A stretch of 64,000 bases of DNA, taken from positions 50,313-114,312 of the forward strand of contig CACNTN010000004.1 in assembly GCA_902623395.1 (NCBI GenBank). The letters are read 5' to 3'. The notes beneath the pieces are model-generated. The model worked only from the letters and a program-made list of their open reading frames with translations. It searched no databases and had not been told where the DNA came from. Position numbers and translations under genes: made by a program. The stretch is from an uncultured Pelagibacteraceae bacterium (GTDB lineage Bacteria > Pseudomonadota > Alphaproteobacteria > Pelagibacterales > Pelagibacteraceae). The number at the start of each line of letters is the position of its first letter. Position 1 is the stretch's first letter. Positions 37,922-49,590 of the stretch are shown piece by piece.

Positions 37922-39287
37922 TCAACTTTAGTTTATCTTTAATTATGTAAAGAAAGATAAGAGATGGTATTACCATTACGGCAGTAAGTATAAAAAATAT
38001 ACCCCAATCTCCATTTAGCCAATCAACTAAAGCTCCTGATGAAGCTGCTAATGTAGTTCTCCCAGCTGTTCCAATTGATGAAAGAAGTGCGTACTGAGTA
38101 GCAGTGTAGGTCCTGTCAACTAACATAGAAATAAATGCAACAAATGCTACAGTAGCAAAGGCTGCTGCCATATCATCAAATATAACAGCTAATGCAAATA
38201 ATAATTCTGATTTTCCTGACCAAGCTAATAGAGAAAATAAAAGATTGGTGGAGGCCATTAATATACCAGATACAAACATTGCTTTAATTACCCCGGAGCG
38301 AATTGCAAACAAACCTCCCAATAAAGTAAAAATTACTGTTGTTATCCATCCCAATCCTTTTGAGTAAAGAGCTATATCAGATTTAGTAAATCCAATTTCT
38401 TTGTAAAATATTACCGACATTCTTCCTAAAAAAGCCTCTCCTATTTTAAAAAGAAAAACAAATCCTAAAATTCCTAAAGCGATTTTGAAACCATTTTTTT
38501 TAAAAAAACTCATCACAGGACCAATTATTGTCCCAGTCAACCAAGCAAGAGTTTTTGCAATTAAATTTGAAGAACCAAGCTTATCTTGTATCATTTTGTC
38601 AGTCTGTTTCTGTTTTTCAGCTCTATCAATAGGCTGGGGTTCTTTTATAAATAGAAGACCAATATTGCAGGCTATAATTATTATACCCAAGATTAAAAAA
38701 GTGATTTGCCAATAGTTTTCAAAACCTGCATTTTCAAAAAATTCTGCTGCATTAAGAGCAACAACTCCACCCAGTTTATAACCTGTCCACCATCCAACAA
38801 CAGCCATCGCAGCACCAGCTTGCATTGATCTGCCCTCATGTTCACCAATCTGTTCTATTCTTAATGCATCAACAGTAATATCTTGAGTAGCTGAAGCGAT
38901 GGCAATAATAAGTCCTACAGTTATCACTAGCGCTAAATTTGTAGTTGGATTAATCAAGCTCCAACAAACAAGACAAAGTATTATCAACGTTTGCATAGTA
39001 ATAATCCAACCTCGTCTATGTCCGACTTTAGCTGTAAGCCATGGAATTCTTATTCTGTCGATAATTGGAGCCCATAAGTAATTAAAAGCGTAAACAGCAA
39101 AAATTAGTCCAGCCCATCCAATAGTACTTCTACTTAGTCCATCTTCTTTTAACCAAAGACTTAAGCTGCTTCCAATTATAACCCAAGGAAAACCACTAAT
39201 GGCGCCAAGTAATAATATTTTGATCATTCTACGATCAAAATAAACAGAAAAAGTTTCTGCAAAAGTTTGTTTTTTATAAATTTCCAT
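37914..39287 (-). CDS. AmpG-family muropeptide MFS transporter
   Basis: 457 aa; GFPWVIIGSSLSLWLKEDGLSRSTIGW, ATQDITVDALRIE. Confidence 0.88.
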   Translation of the reverse strand: MEIYKKQTFAETFSVYFDRRMIKILLLGAISGFPWVIIGSSLSLWLKEDGLSRSTIGWAGLIFAVYAFNYLWAPIIDRIRIPWLTAKVGHRRGWIITMQTLIILCLVCWSLINPTTNLALVITVGLIIAIASATQDITVDALRIEQIGEHEGRSMQAGAAMAVVGWWTGYKLGGVVALNAAEFFENAGFENYWQITFLILGIIIIACNIGLLFIKEPQPIDRAEKQKQTDKMIQDKLGSSNLIAKTLAWLTGTIIGPVMSFFKKNGFKIALGILGFVFLFKIGEAFLGRMSVIFYKEIGFTKSDIALYSKGLGWITTVIFTLLGGLFAIRSGVIKAMFVSGILMASTNLLFSLLAWSGKSELLFALAVIFDDMAAAFATVAFVAFISMLVDRTYTATQYALLSSIGTAGRTTLAASSGALVDWLNGDWGIFFILTAVMVIPSLIFLYIIKDKLKLND

Positions 39288-39290
39288 AAA

Positions 39291-40739
39291 CTAGTTTCTC
39301 CAAAAAGATGGAAAGAAAAGAACTAAAACTGCAAACAGCTCTAATCTTCCTAGCAACATCCCAGTTGCTAAAATCCATTTAGATAAATCTGGTAAACTTT
39401 TGTAATTTCCATCCGGTCCAATTATGTCACCTAATCCAGGCCCCACATTTGAAATTGAACTAGCTGCACCAGAAATTGAAGTTACAAAATCCAACCCACT
39501 TATCGAAAGGAGCATAGCAATGATCAAAAATATAAACAAGAAAGAAAAAATGAAAATAATTACTGATCTTATAAAATCATCTGAAATTTTATGATTATTG
39601 TACTTAATTATTATTACACTATTAGGATAAATTAATTTCTTAACTTGATTTTTTAGAAAAATTAAAAGCATTTGTAATCTAAAAATCTTAATTCCACATG
39701 CTGTTGATCCTGCACAACCACCTATAAACATTAAAAACAAGAAGAAAACCAAAGAAAACTTTCCCCATAAACCAAAATCATCGGTTACATATCCCGTACC
39801 CGATAAAATGGAAATTACATTAAAAGATGAAATTCTGATTTTATCAAATAGATTGCTCTCATAATCAATGAAAAGCAAATAAAAAAACATTACTGCTACT
39901 GATATAGCTAATAAATAAATTAGACCTTTAATTTGAACATCTTGAAAGAAAATTTTTCTATTTCCTTGAGAAAATTTTAAATAAGAAATGAAGGGTATAC
40001 TTCCCAAGATAATAAATATACTTGCTATAATTTCTATATTAGAATTTTTAAAAAAACCAATCGAGTCATTATGGGTAGAGAATCCTCCAGTTGCAATTGT
40101 TGTCATTGCGTGACAGAGGCTGTCAAAAACTGTCATACCAAATGCCCAATAAAAAAATCCACATAAAAATGTAAGAATTACGTAAGTTGAAATTATAATA
40201 GCTGCTACCTCGATAGTTCTTGGTAAAATTTTTTCTGTACTATCAGGACCTTCCATTTTAAAAAGCTGCATTCCACCTACTTTTAATAAAGGTAAAATTG
40301 TAATAGCCATTACAACTATTCCTATTCCTCCTAGCCATTGCATTATTGCTCTCCACAATAAAATACTTTTTGGGCTATTATCTAAATCAGAAATAATGGT
40401 AGCACCAGTCGTTGTTATACCTGACATACTTTCAAAGAATGCATCACTAAAAGAAAATGTCTGATTTGATAACACAAAAGGTAAGCTTCCAAAGATTGCA
40501 ACAGTGACCCAAGCAAGTGTAGAAAATAAAAAAGTTTGTCTTAAGTTAAGTTTTAAATCTTTTTCAAGATTGGCTAAAATACTTAAAATTCCAATAAATA
40601 TTGTAACAAAGGAAGATGATAAAAAACTATGACTGTTTTCTTTATATAATACTTGCATGAAATAGGGAGCCAACATTGATAGCCCTAAGACGATGAGCAG
40701 TACTCCAATTAAGAAAAAAACCGTTTTGTTACCAATCAT
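39291..40739 (-). CDS. trkH: TrkH family potassium uptake protein
   Basis: 482 aa; FESMSGITTTGATI, QWLGGIGIVVMAI, GGCAGSTACGIKIFR. Confidence 0.94.
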   Translation of the reverse strand: MIGNKTVFFLIGVLLIVLGLSMLAPYFMQVLYKENSHSFLSSSFVTIFIGILSILANLEKDLKLNLRQTFLFSTLAWVTVAIFGSLPFVLSNQTFSFSDAFFESMSGITTTGATIISDLDNSPKSILLWRAIMQWLGGIGIVVMAITILPLLKVGGMQLFKMEGPDSTEKILPRTIEVAAIIISTYVILTFLCGFFYWAFGMTVFDSLCHAMTTIATGGFSTHNDSIGFFKNSNIEIIASIFIILGSIPFISYLKFSQGNRKIFFQDVQIKGLIYLLAISVAVMFFYLLFIDYESNLFDKIRISSFNVISILSGTGYVTDDFGLWGKFSLVFFLFLMFIGGCAGSTACGIKIFRLQMLLIFLKNQVKKLIYPNSVIIIKYNNHKISDDFIRSVIIFIFSFLFIFLIIAMLLSISGLDFVTSISGAASSISNVGPGLGDIIGPDGNYKSLPDLSKWILATGMLLGRLELFAVLVLFFPSFWRN

Positions 40740-40832
40740 TAAAAATGAGATTATTTAAATTGTTTTAAAATTCAACTTAATATGACGTAATTATATCTGT
40801 ATTTTGCATATAAAATTTAATAAACCATTACT

Positions 40833-42402
40833 ATGCTGGATAATAACTTAATTCAATCAACTTCCTCATGGCCTTTTGTCGAAATAAGAAAGCTTTTAAG
40901 CGACAGAAAAGAAATAATTAAAAAAAAAAATAAAATTACTTTTCAAACTGGATATGGACCAAGTGGTTTACCACATATAGGAACTTTTGGTGAGGTAGCC
41001 AGGACTACTATGATGATAAATGCGTTAAATCACATAAAAAAAATTAATCATGAATTGATTACGTTTTCTGATGATATGGACGGCTTAAGAAAAGTGCCTG
41101 ACAACATCCCTAACGATAAAGTATTAAAAGATAATTTGGGAAAACCTCTTACAGATATTCCAGATCCATTTAAAAAATATAAAAGCTTTGGTCAACATAA
41201 CAACGAGATGCTGAAAAAATTTCTAACAAAATTTAATTTTAAGTTTATATTTAAAAGCTCAACAGAAAATTATAAGAAAGGTGTTTTTAACAAATCATTA
41301 TTAAGAGTTGCAGAAAAATATGAAGATGTAATGAATATTATCCTTCCAACACTGAGAGAAGAACGAAGAAAAACATATTGCCCATTTTTACCAATTTGCC
41401 CAAAAACAGGAAAAGTATTAGAAATACCTCTTTTAGAAGTAGACCAGAAAACTGGAAGAGCTATTTTTGATAATGATGGAAAAAAAATAGAAACAAGCCT
41501 TTTAGACGGTAACTGTAAATTACAATGGAAAGTTGACTGGGCAATGAGATGGTTTACTTTTGATGTTGACTTTGAAATGTATGGTAAAGATTTAACTGAA
41601 AGTGCAATCTTATCTAATAAAATTTGTAAAACTCTTGGAAAAAAACCTCCTAATGGTTTTGCTTACGAACTTTTTTTAGACGAAAAAGGAGAAAAAAATA
41701 TCTAAGTCAAAAGGCAATGGAATCTCAATTGAACAATGGCTAAGATATGCGTCGCCAGAAAGTTTATCTCTTTATATGTATCCTAATCCAAAAAGAGCCA
41801 AAAAACTTTACGCTGAAGTTGTACCTAAAACAGTAGATGAATATTTAACTAGTATTGAAAAATACCCAAGTCAAAGTAAGAAAGATCAAATTTTAAATCC
41901 AGCTTGGCATGTACACAATGGAAAACCTCCGTCTGAAAAAATTGTGATGCCATTTTCAATGTTGTTAAATTTAGTTGGATCTAGTAATGCAGAAAATAAA
42001 GAAATTCTTTGGAAGTTTATTAATAGATTTCATCAAGACATTAAACCAGAAAATCACCCAATTTTAGATGGCTTAACTGAATTTGCAATTAATTATTTCA
42101 AAGATAAAGTTGAACCGAATAAAAAATTTAAGAAACCCTCAGCTAATGAAAAGAAAGCCTTAGAAAATCTTGTTTTAAAATTATCTGAAATTAAAACCAA
42201 TTTAAAACCAGAGGAAATCCAAACTATTGTTTACTCAACTGGTAAAGAAAATGGATATGAACAAAACTTGAGAGATTGGTTTAAATTAATTTATCAAGTA
42301 GTATTTGGTGAAGAAAATGGACCTAGAATGGGATATTTTGTCAGTTTTTTTGGATTGAATGAGACAATTGAATTAATGAAAGATAAAATAAATAATAACT
42401 AA
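40833..42402 (+). pseudogene. lysS: Class I lysyl-tRNA synthetase, interrupted by a +1-nt frameshift at an A7 run (41692-41698); ORF fragments 40833-41705 and 41776-42402
   Basis: N-part has the HIGH-type motif (SGLPHIGTFGEVART); with one A removed, [41 protein letters not shown] reads through. Confidence 0.88.
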
Positions 42403-43448
42403 TGTTTTCAATTTTAAGACCATATATATTCTCGTTAGACCCAGAAGTAGCGCATGATTTAGCCATTAAATCTTTGAAAGCTAATATTATTCCAAAAAGT
42501 TTTTTTAGCGTAGAAAATGAGGAAATGCTTGAAACAAATCTATTAGGAAAAATAATTCCAAATCCAATTGGTTTAGCAGCAGGATTTGATAAAAGTGCTG
42601 AAGTTTATAATTCTCTTTTTAAATTTGGTTTTGGTTTCATTGAGGTAGGTACAGTAACTCCAAAACAGCAATTAGGAAATCCCAAGCCAAGAATATTTAG
42701 ATTAGAAAAAGATCAAGCCTTAATCAATCGTCTGGGATTTAATAATCATGGTTCAGAGACTGTCTCAAAAAGAATATCAAATAATCATCCAGATGGTTTT
42801 CTGGGTATTAATATTGGTCCAAATAAAGATACAAAGAATAAAGAGGAGGATTATTACATTTGTTTATCAAAACTTGGAATGTATGCAGGATATTTGACAA
42901 TTAATATATCTTCCCCAAATACTGAGGGTTTAAGAAATTTTCATGATCAAGAAGAAATGAAAAAACTTTTATCTGGGATCAACAAAATCACAAAAGAAAA
43001 AAAGATTAATTGTCCAATAGCAATAAAAATCTCACCTGATATAAATGACAAAGAGATTGAAAATATCGTTAAATTAGTGAGCAGTCATCAAATACACGGA
43101 ATAATAGTTTCTAATACGACAGACAGTAATCGAGATAATCTTTCTGATGTTAAAAAACACGAAGTTGGAGGGCTGTCAGGAAAGCCACTAAAAGATATTT
43201 CAACAAATTTAATAAAAAAATTTTATAAAGAAACTAAAGGAAAAATTAAAATAATAGGTGTAGGTGGGATAGATTCTGGAAAAAGCGCTTTTGAAAAAAT
43301 AACAGCTGGAGCTGATGCTGTTCAATTATATACAGGTATGGTTTACAAAGGTCCTGGCATTGTGAAAAAAATTAAAAAAGACCTAATATCAATATTAAAA
43401 AAAGAAAATCTTAAAAATGTAAGTGAAGCGGTTGGAATTAACGCTTGA
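42402..43448 (+). CDS. pyrD: Dihydroorotate dehydrogenase (quinone)
   Basis: 348 aa; NPIGLAAGFDKSAEVYN, FGFIEVGTVTPKQQLGNPKPRIFRL, NISSPNTEGLR, IGVGGIDSG. Confidence 0.97.
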   Translation: MFSILRPYIFSLDPEVAHDLAIKSLKANIIPKSFFSVENEEMLETNLLGKIIPNPIGLAAGFDKSAEVYNSLFKFGFGFIEVGTVTPKQQLGNPKPRIFRLEKDQALINRLGFNNHGSETVSKRISNNHPDGFLGINIGPNKDTKNKEEDYYICLSKLGMYAGYLTINISSPNTEGLRNFHDQEEMKKLLSGINKITKEKKINCPIAIKISPDINDKEIENIVKLVSSHQIHGIIVSNTTDSNRDNLSDVKKHEVGGLSGKPLKDISTNLIKKFYKETKGKIKIIGVGGIDSGKSAFEKITAGADAVQLYTGMVYKGPGIVKKIKKDLISILKKENLKNVSEAVGINA

Positions 43449-43489
43449 CCATACTTGATACAAGAATTATATAACACCAGGAAAAAATT

Positions 43490-43768
43490 ATGACTAAAAG
43501 ATGTGAATTAACAGGGATATCACCTTTAAAAGGTCACAACGTTAGCCACGCTAAAAATAAAACTAAAAGAAGATTTTTACCAAATCTAAAAAAAGTTACT
43601 TTTAGAAGCGATATCTTAAAGAAAGATATTAAATTGAATGTAGCCAACGCAGCGTTAAGAACTGTTGATTTTAAAGGCGGTCTGGATAAGTTTTTAATAT
43701 CTGCAAAAAAAGCAAAACTGTCGAAAAAAGTAAAAAAACTTAAGGCATCTATTTCAGCGAAATCATAA
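43490..43768 (+). CDS. rpmB: 50S ribosomal protein L28
   Basis: MTKRCELTGISPLKGHNVSHAKNKTKRRFLPNL. Confidence 0.97.
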   Translation: MTKRCELTGISPLKGHNVSHAKNKTKRRFLPNLKKVTFRSDILKKDIKLNVANAALRTVDFKGGLDKFLISAKKAKLSKKVKKLKASISAKS

Positions 43769-43775
43769 TTCAAAA

Positions 43776-44354
43776 ATGAATTTATTTTATAAACTCTCTA
43801 TTTTAATGGGTTTAATTGTAGTTTTATCTAACTACTTAGTACAATTTCCTATTCAATATTTCGGATTAAAAGAAGTTTTAACTTATGGAGCTTTTAGCTA
43901 CCCAATAACATTTTTAATTACAGATTTAGCTAATAGAGCCTATGGAAAAACAGTAGCAAGAAAAATTGTATATTTTGGCTTTTCGATTGGAATATTTTTA
44001 ACATTATTTGTATCAACAAATTTTTCAGATGTTATTTCAATAAGAATTGCAATTGGTTCGGGTTTCGCATTTTTTATTGCTCAAAACTTAGATGTTCTAA
44101 TATTTGATTTTTTAAGAAAAAAAATATGGTATGTCGCGCCTCTTGTATCTTCAGTAATAGGATCTGTGACCGACACTTTTCTATTTTTTTCAATCGCCTT
44201 TTATGCAACAGGTATACCCTGGTTAACATTAGCTTTTGGTGATTTAGCGGTTAAATTATTTATAGCTTTAGTAATGTTAATTCCATTTAGAATATTTATT
44301 AATAGAATTGGAGATTTTTCAAAAAACACGATTACAGAAGCAAAAAATCAGTGA
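43776..44354 (+). CDS. Queuosine precursor transporter family (VUT/YhhQ) protein
   Basis: 192 aa; [27 protein letters not shown]. Confidence 0.88.
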   Translation: MNLFYKLSILMGLIVVLSNYLVQFPIQYFGLKEVLTYGAFSYPITFLITDLANRAYGKTVARKIVYFGFSIGIFLTLFVSTNFSDVISIRIAIGSGFAFFIAQNLDVLIFDFLRKKIWYVAPLVSSVIGSVTDTFLFFSIAFYATGIPWLTLAFGDLAVKLFIALVMLIPFRIFINRIGDFSKNTITEAKNQ

Positions 44355-46147
44355 ATTGTTTTTTTATTCTTTTCTACAAATAAATCAGTTAATTGATTAA
44401 TCATGACATCCCCTAAATCTTGAACATCCGTAATTTTAACAGCTTGATTATAATATCTTGTAACATCATGACCAATTCCAATTGCAAGCAACTCAATGTT
44501 TGACTTATTTTCAATCCACTTAACTGTCTTTTTTAGATTAGACTCTAAATAATCACTGGTGTTTGTAGAAAGAGTAGAGTCATCAACTGGAGCCCCATCA
44601 GAAATAACCATTAAGATTTTTCTTTCTTCTTTTCTTCTGTTCATTTTGTTGTAAGCCCATTTTAGTGCTTCACCATCTATATTTTCTTTTAACAAACCCT
44701 CTTTAAGCATTAGACCCATATTATTTTTGGCTTGTCTCCAAGGTGTGTCAGCAGATTTATAAATAATATGTCTAAGATCATTTAATCTACCTGGAAAAGT
44801 TGGCTTTTCATTCTTCATCCATTTTTCTCTAGAAGATCCTCCCTTCCAGTGTTTTGTAGTGAAACCAAGTATTTCAACTTTAACGGCACATCTTTCCAAC
44901 GTTCTTGAGAGAATATCAGCACAAATTGCTGCAACGGAAATAGGTTTTCCTCTCATAGAACCTGAATTGTCAATTAATATACTTACTAAAGTATCTTTAA
45001 ATTCAATATCTTTCTCTTTTTTAAAAGAAAGAGAATTAAACGGATCCATAATTATCCTTGGTAATTTTGATGTATCTAACAATCCTTCCTCTAAGTCAAA
45101 ATTCCATGATCTATTCTGTTTTGCTAAAAGTTTTCTTTGTAATTTATTTGCTAGTTTAGAAATAAAGTTTTTCAATTGTAATAATTGTTGATCTAAATTC
45201 TTTCTGAGTCTCGTTAATTCTTCAGCACTCTCTAACTCCTCTGCTTTTATTATTTCATCAAACTCCTCAGTGTAGGTTTTATAATTTAGGTCTCCAAAGG
45301 TACTTTTGCCCTTCTTTCTTAAATCTGGCTGAGAACTATCCTCTATTTCTACTTCTTCTTCAGCCTTATCCGACTCTTTTGCCTCACTTTCAAGGTCTGG
45401 CATTCCAGAGTCTATTGACATCTCTTCTTGCTTATCTTCTTTTTCTTTTGCCTGTTTTTCTTGGTTATCTGGTTTGTTTTGCTTATCATCGTTATTTTGA
45501 TTATCATCCTTTTTCTCTTCTTCATCTAAATTTTCGTCAAGATTCATGTCTGCGATAAGCTCAGAAATTAAAGAATTAAATTTTTCTTGATCTAAAGTAA
45601 AATCATTTAGTTGATTAATCTTGTCTTTGAACTTCTCATTCAGGTCTCGTTTGTAAGATTTTAACTTTTTATCAATTTCACTATTATTTTTAAAATCAAG
45701 AAATTTTGTTCTCAAGTAATTTTCAAAAGATTCGACAATTTTATCTTCGCTACTTTTTAAATCTAAGCCAGATACTCTTTCTTGATAGAAGGTTTCAATA
45801 TTATTTTTCACTCCTTTGAAATAAGTAGTTCCAATTTTTTCACATCTTATTTTTTCTGAAATTCTATATAATTGTTTAGATATATTTCCTTCTGGTTCAT
45901 ATTGTTTAAATGTTTTTGAATTTGAAAATCTATGCCTAAGAGATTTAGAATCTGCTATTGCTCTTATTTGATTGTAGTTTAGTTTATTATTAATTGGACT
46001 TAATTCTGGAAGTCTTATGGAGTTTTTTCCAGGTTTTGCAATGTCATTTCCAAACGATACTTCAATTTTTTCGGAATTTGATAATGACCTAACTGTTGAG
46101 CTTATTGCGGTTTTAAAATCAGCTATTTTCTCTTTTTTATTTTCCAC
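44348..46147 (-). CDS. cobT: CobT-like protein (cobaltochelatase subunit family, VWA domain); likely GTG start at 46147 rather than ATG at 46192
   Basis: [19 protein letters not shown], acidic linker, [14 protein letters not shown]; the 46149-46192 extension overlaps the cobS 3' end. Confidence 0.9.
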   Translation of the reverse strand: MENKKEKIADFKTAISSTVRSLSNSEKIEVSFGNDIAKPGKNSIRLPELSPINNKLNYNQIRAIADSKSLRHRFSNSKTFKQYEPEGNISKQLYRISEKIRCEKIGTTYFKGVKNNIETFYQERVSGLDLKSSEDKIVESFENYLRTKFLDFKNNSEIDKKLKSYKRDLNEKFKDKINQLNDFTLDQEKFNSLISELIADMNLDENLDEEEKKDDNQNNDDKQNKPDNQEKQAKEKEDKQEEMSIDSGMPDLESEAKESDKAEEEVEIEDSSQPDLRKKGKSTFGDLNYKTYTEEFDEIIKAEELESAEELTRLRKNLDQQLLQLKNFISKLANKLQRKLLAKQNRSWNFDLEEGLLDTSKLPRIIMDPFNSLSFKKEKDIEFKDTLVSILIDNSGSMRGKPISVAAICADILSRTLERCAVKVEILGFTTKHWKGGSSREKWMKNEKPTFPGRLNDLRHIIYKSADTPWRQAKNNMGLMLKEGLLKENIDGEALKWAYNKMNRRKEERKILMVISDGAPVDDSTLSTNTSDYLESNLKKTVKWIENKSNIELLAIGIGHDVTRYYNQAVKITDVQDLGDVMINQLTDLFVEKNKKTIH

Positions 46148-46148
46148 T

Positions 46149-47126
46149 TTATAAAGTGATATTAATAGATGATTCGGGCAGGTCTTCCCCAAAACATCTT
46201 TGGTAGTATTCAGAAATGATTTTTTTTTCTAGTTCATCACATTTGTTTAAGAAGGTAATTCTAAAAGCGTATCCTTGGTCTTTGAATATGCTTGTATTTT
46301 CAGCCCAATGTAAAACTGTACGAGGGCTCATAACTGTTGAGATGTCTCCATTAACAAAACCTTTTCTTGTTAGATCAGCAACTTTTACCATATTTGATAA
46401 TAGTTCCTTTCCCTCTTTGTTATTATAGTCTTTATTTTTTGCTAAAATTATTTCTAATTCTTTTTCAAATGGCAAATAATTTAAAGTTGAAACAATATTC
46501 CATCTATCCATCTGACCTTGGTTAATTTGTTGCGTGCCATGGTATAAACCAGTTGTATCACCTAATCCAACAGTGTTTGTTGTGGCAAATATTCTAAATA
46601 AATCGTGTTGTTGCAAAACTTTATTTTTATCCAACAACGTAAAATTTCCCTCACTTTCCAAAACTCTTTGAATCACAAACATTACGTCGGGTCTTCCGGC
46701 ATCATACTCATCAAAAACTAGTGCAACTGGGTTTTGAATTGACCATGGTAAAATTCCCTCTTTAAATTCTGTAATTTGTTTACCATCTTTTAATACAATT
46801 GCATCCTTACCAATTAAATCTATTCTACTAATATGACTATCTAAGTTAACACGAACACATGGCCAATTAAGTCTTGCAGCAACTTGTTCGATGTGGGTAG
46901 ACTTGCCAGTTCCATGGTATCCTTGAATAAGCACTCTTTTATTAAAAGAGAAACCAGCTAAGATTGCTAAAGTTGTATCTTTATCAAATTTATAGTCGGG
47001 ATCCAATTTAGGAACATACTCATTTTTTTTTGAGAACGCACCAACTTCCATATCACTTTCAAATCCAAAAGTTTGCTTTACTGAAAGTTTAATGTCAGTT
47101 TTTTGCAAAAGTTGTTCTGTACTCAT
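46149..47126 (-). CDS. cobS: CobS-like AAA+ ATPase (cobaltochelatase subunit family)
   Basis: 325 aa; [62 protein letters not shown]. Confidence 0.93.
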   Translation of the reverse strand: MSTEQLLQKTDIKLSVKQTFGFESDMEVGAFSKKNEYVPKLDPDYKFDKDTTLAILAGFSFNKRVLIQGYHGTGKSTHIEQVAARLNWPCVRVNLDSHISRIDLIGKDAIVLKDGKQITEFKEGILPWSIQNPVALVFDEYDAGRPDVMFVIQRVLESEGNFTLLDKNKVLQQHDLFRIFATTNTVGLGDTTGLYHGTQQINQGQMDRWNIVSTLNYLPFEKELEIILAKNKDYNNKEGKELLSNMVKVADLTRKGFVNGDISTVMSPRTVLHWAENTSIFKDQGYAFRITFLNKCDELEKKIISEYYQRCFGEDLPESSINITL

Positions 47127-47638
47127 TTTTTTCCTAAAGTTTTTTTCAGCTGACTATATGCCAAAGTAATTTTTTTTAATCTATCTTCAAATTTTTTATT
47201 ACCTTGGTTTTTATCAGGATGATATTTTTTTACAAGCTCTTTGAATTTTGAGTGAATTTGCTCCCATTTTACATCTTCGTTTAAGTCCATTACTTGTAAA
47301 GCATCCTTATCCTGCTGTGAGACTTTTGTTTTTTTAAAATCTCTAAAATTTGAACTTTTAAAGATGTTTAATTTATCGTCAAGTGCATTATTCCATAAAA
47401 TATTAAAAAAATTATCAGAGGAGCCAAAAGTTTTAGTTGATTTGTGCCAGACGAGATCAGACTTTATAAAAAACTCAATTTCTTGATCATTCATGTTTTC
47501 AAAATAATTCCAATTTTTATTAAAAATTTTGATGTGATTTAGACAAAGTAATCTATATTTTTTACTATTGTCCTTCTCTATGGGTGCTTTATGAGCCCCA
47601 ATTTCATTACAATTTTCCCAATCACAAATAATTTTCAT
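47123..47638 (-). CDS. DnaJ-domain protein
   Basis: 171 aa; C-terminal J domain with [21 protein letters not shown]. Confidence 0.92.
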   Translation of the reverse strand: MKIICDWENCNEIGAHKAPIEKDNSKKYRLLCLNHIKIFNKNWNYFENMNDQEIEFFIKSDLVWHKSTKTFGSSDNFFNILWNNALDDKLNIFKSSNFRDFKKTKVSQQDKDALQVMDLNEDVKWEQIHSKFKELVKKYHPDKNQGNKKFEDRLKKITLAYSQLKKTLGKK

Positions 47639-47668
47639 TGGATAATTCTATATAGTAAAATCGAATTA

Positions 47669-47926
47669 ATGAATAATTATTTACGAGAAATAATCGATAA
47701 ATTAAATAAAGAATTTAAAATTAATGATATTAAAATTGTTGATAATTCTTACAAACATAAGAGTCATAAATCTTTTTCACCAGAAAAATTCCATTTACAT
47801 TTAAAAATAAAATCAACGCATTTAAATTCATTACCAAGAATACATGCACAAAAGTTAATAATGAATGTTTTAAAAGAAGATCTCAAAACAAAAATTCATG
47901 CATTAGAAATTAGTATCGAGAAATAA
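47669..47926 (+). CDS. BolA family protein
   Basis: MNNYLREIIDKLNKEFKINDIKIVDNSYKHKSH...FHLHLKIKS...RIHAQKLIMNVL...IHALEISI; start moved inward from ORF-track 47591. Confidence 0.9.
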   Translation: MNNYLREIIDKLNKEFKINDIKIVDNSYKHKSHKSFSPEKFHLHLKIKSTHLNSLPRIHAQKLIMNVLKEDLKTKIHALEISIEK

Positions 47927-49022
47927 TAGTACAATATTTTTCTAGTTGTTTTACTGAAATTTTGAATTTATTTGGCAGGCTAGTTTTTCCAACTTTATTT
48001 AAAAGAAGAAAATTTATTTTTTCATCGTCATTTTTTTTATCCTGTTTTAAAAATGGAAGAAGACTTTTTATCCATTTTGAGTTAGAAATATTTTTCAGAG
48101 TGTAAGTTAGATTATTTTTATCATAAAAATTCTTGATTTGTTTCAGTGTTTTTATTTTACAGTATCTTTTAATAACAGAAAGTTTAATTGCTAATATCAT
48201 CCCAGTTAATACTGCTTCACCGTGGGTAATTTTTTTTGAATAATTATTTTTTATTTCTATAGCATGTGCAAATGTATGACCAAAATTTAAAATCATTCTT
48301 AAATTTTTTTCATTCACATCTTGGGTTACAAAATGCATTTTAATTTCACAACTTTTTTTTATTGCGTAAATTAACTCTTTACTATTTTTTCTAAGAATAA
48401 ATTTTGTATTCTTTTCTAACCAATTAAAAAATTTTTTATCATAAATAAGTGCGTGTTTTAAAATTTCAGCGTAACCACATATTATATCTCTTTTGTTTAA
48501 AGATTTAATAAACGCTGTATCGCTAATAACTAATTTTGGTTGATAAAATGAGCCTATTAAATTTTTACCAAACTTAGAGTTAACGCCAGTTTTTCCTCCT
48601 ATAGCCGAGTCAGCTTGGGCTAATAAAGTTGTGGGAATATTTATAAAATTAATACCTCTTTTAAATATACTAGCGATGAAACCAGAAACATCACCTGTAA
48701 TTCCACCCCCTAATCCAATTACTAAATCTGATCTATTAAAGTTTTTTGAGAGGAGTACATTTAAATAATAATTTACAGAATTTATAGATTTACTTTTTTC
48801 GGCCGCAGCAAATTGCAAAAATATCAGTTTATAATTTTTAAGTAATTTCCTTAAATTTTTTTTAAATTTGGCAGGTACGTTTCTATCAGCAATAAGCGCA
48901 ATCTTTTTTGTTTTTGGACATAATACTCTTATTTTCTTTGGTAAAATATTAAGTGAATTTTTACCAATGATTATTGAATAATTATGATTTTTATTTTTAA
49001 ATTTAATTTCTTGATTTTTCAT
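47910..49022 (-). CDS. aroB: 3-dehydroquinate synthase
   Basis: 370 aa; GLGGGITGDVSGFIASIFKRGINFINIPTTLLAQADSAIGGKTGVN. Confidence 0.96.
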   Translation of the reverse strand: MKNQEIKFKNKNHNYSIIIGKNSLNILPKKIRVLCPKTKKIALIADRNVPAKFKKNLRKLLKNYKLIFLQFAAAEKSKSINSVNYYLNVLLSKNFNRSDLVIGLGGGITGDVSGFIASIFKRGINFINIPTTLLAQADSAIGGKTGVNSKFGKNLIGSFYQPKLVISDTAFIKSLNKRDIICGYAEILKHALIYDKKFFNWLEKNTKFILRKNSKELIYAIKKSCEIKMHFVTQDVNEKNLRMILNFGHTFAHAIEIKNNYSKKITHGEAVLTGMILAIKLSVIKRYCKIKTLKQIKNFYDKNNLTYTLKNISNSKWIKSLLPFLKQDKKNDDEKINFLLLNKVGKTSLPNKFKISVKQLEKYCTIISRY

Positions 49023-49518
49023 AAATTTTTAATATTTCTTCAACTATCTCCTCAGATTTAAAAGAATGACATCTGATTCTAAAATCTGCCTCATTATAAA
49101 TTTTTTTTCTATCAAAATAAATTTTTTTTAATGCTTCATTTAAGTTTTTTTTATTTAGTAAAGGCCTGTGCTTACTTTTTCTCAATCTTTTTATTAATAC
49201 ATCAACCGGTACATCTAACCAAAAACTAATCGACAATTTTTTTGCACTTTTTCTAATAGCATTATTTAAAAAAGCTCCTCCACCTAAAGATATTACTGAA
49301 TTATTCTTTTTTAATTCACTCAAAGTAATTTCATTTTCAATTTTTCTAAAATAGTTTTCGCCTTTATTTTTAAATATAAGGTTAATTGATGTGCCTTCTT
49401 TAGCTTCTATCGTTTTATCAACATCAATAAAATTATATTGAAGCTTTTTAGCCAAATATTTACCGATAGTAGTTTTTCCCACTCCCATCATTCCGGTCAA
49501 AGTAAGGCTTTTTCCCAC
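49003..49518 (-). CDS. aroK: Shikimate kinase
   Basis: 171 aa; LTGMMGVGKTTIGKYLAKKL, SLGGGAFLN, KSKHRPLL. Confidence 0.95.
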   Translation of the reverse strand: MGKSLTLTGMMGVGKTTIGKYLAKKLQYNFIDVDKTIEAKEGTSINLIFKNKGENYFRKIENEITLSELKKNNSVISLGGGAFLNNAIRKSAKKLSISFWLDVPVDVLIKRLRKSKHRPLLNKKNLNEALKKIYFDRKKIYNEADFRIRCHSFKSEEIVEEILKIYEKSRN

Positions 49519-49590
49519 TTTAGCTTCTTTTTTGATTTTGAATTTTCATAAATATGTCTTATTTATTGAGTTTAAATTAATTCTAATTGT

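Noticed and set aside
41776-42402. Separate gene for the C-terminal LysRS half
   Set aside because: Its N-terminal sequence is continuous with the upstream ORF after a 1-nt correction, so it is a fragment of lysS, not an independent gene.
46148-46192. N-terminal extension of CobT from ATG 46192
   Set aside because: Lies entirely in the cobS 3' coding region; GTG at 46147 gives a near-abutting start.
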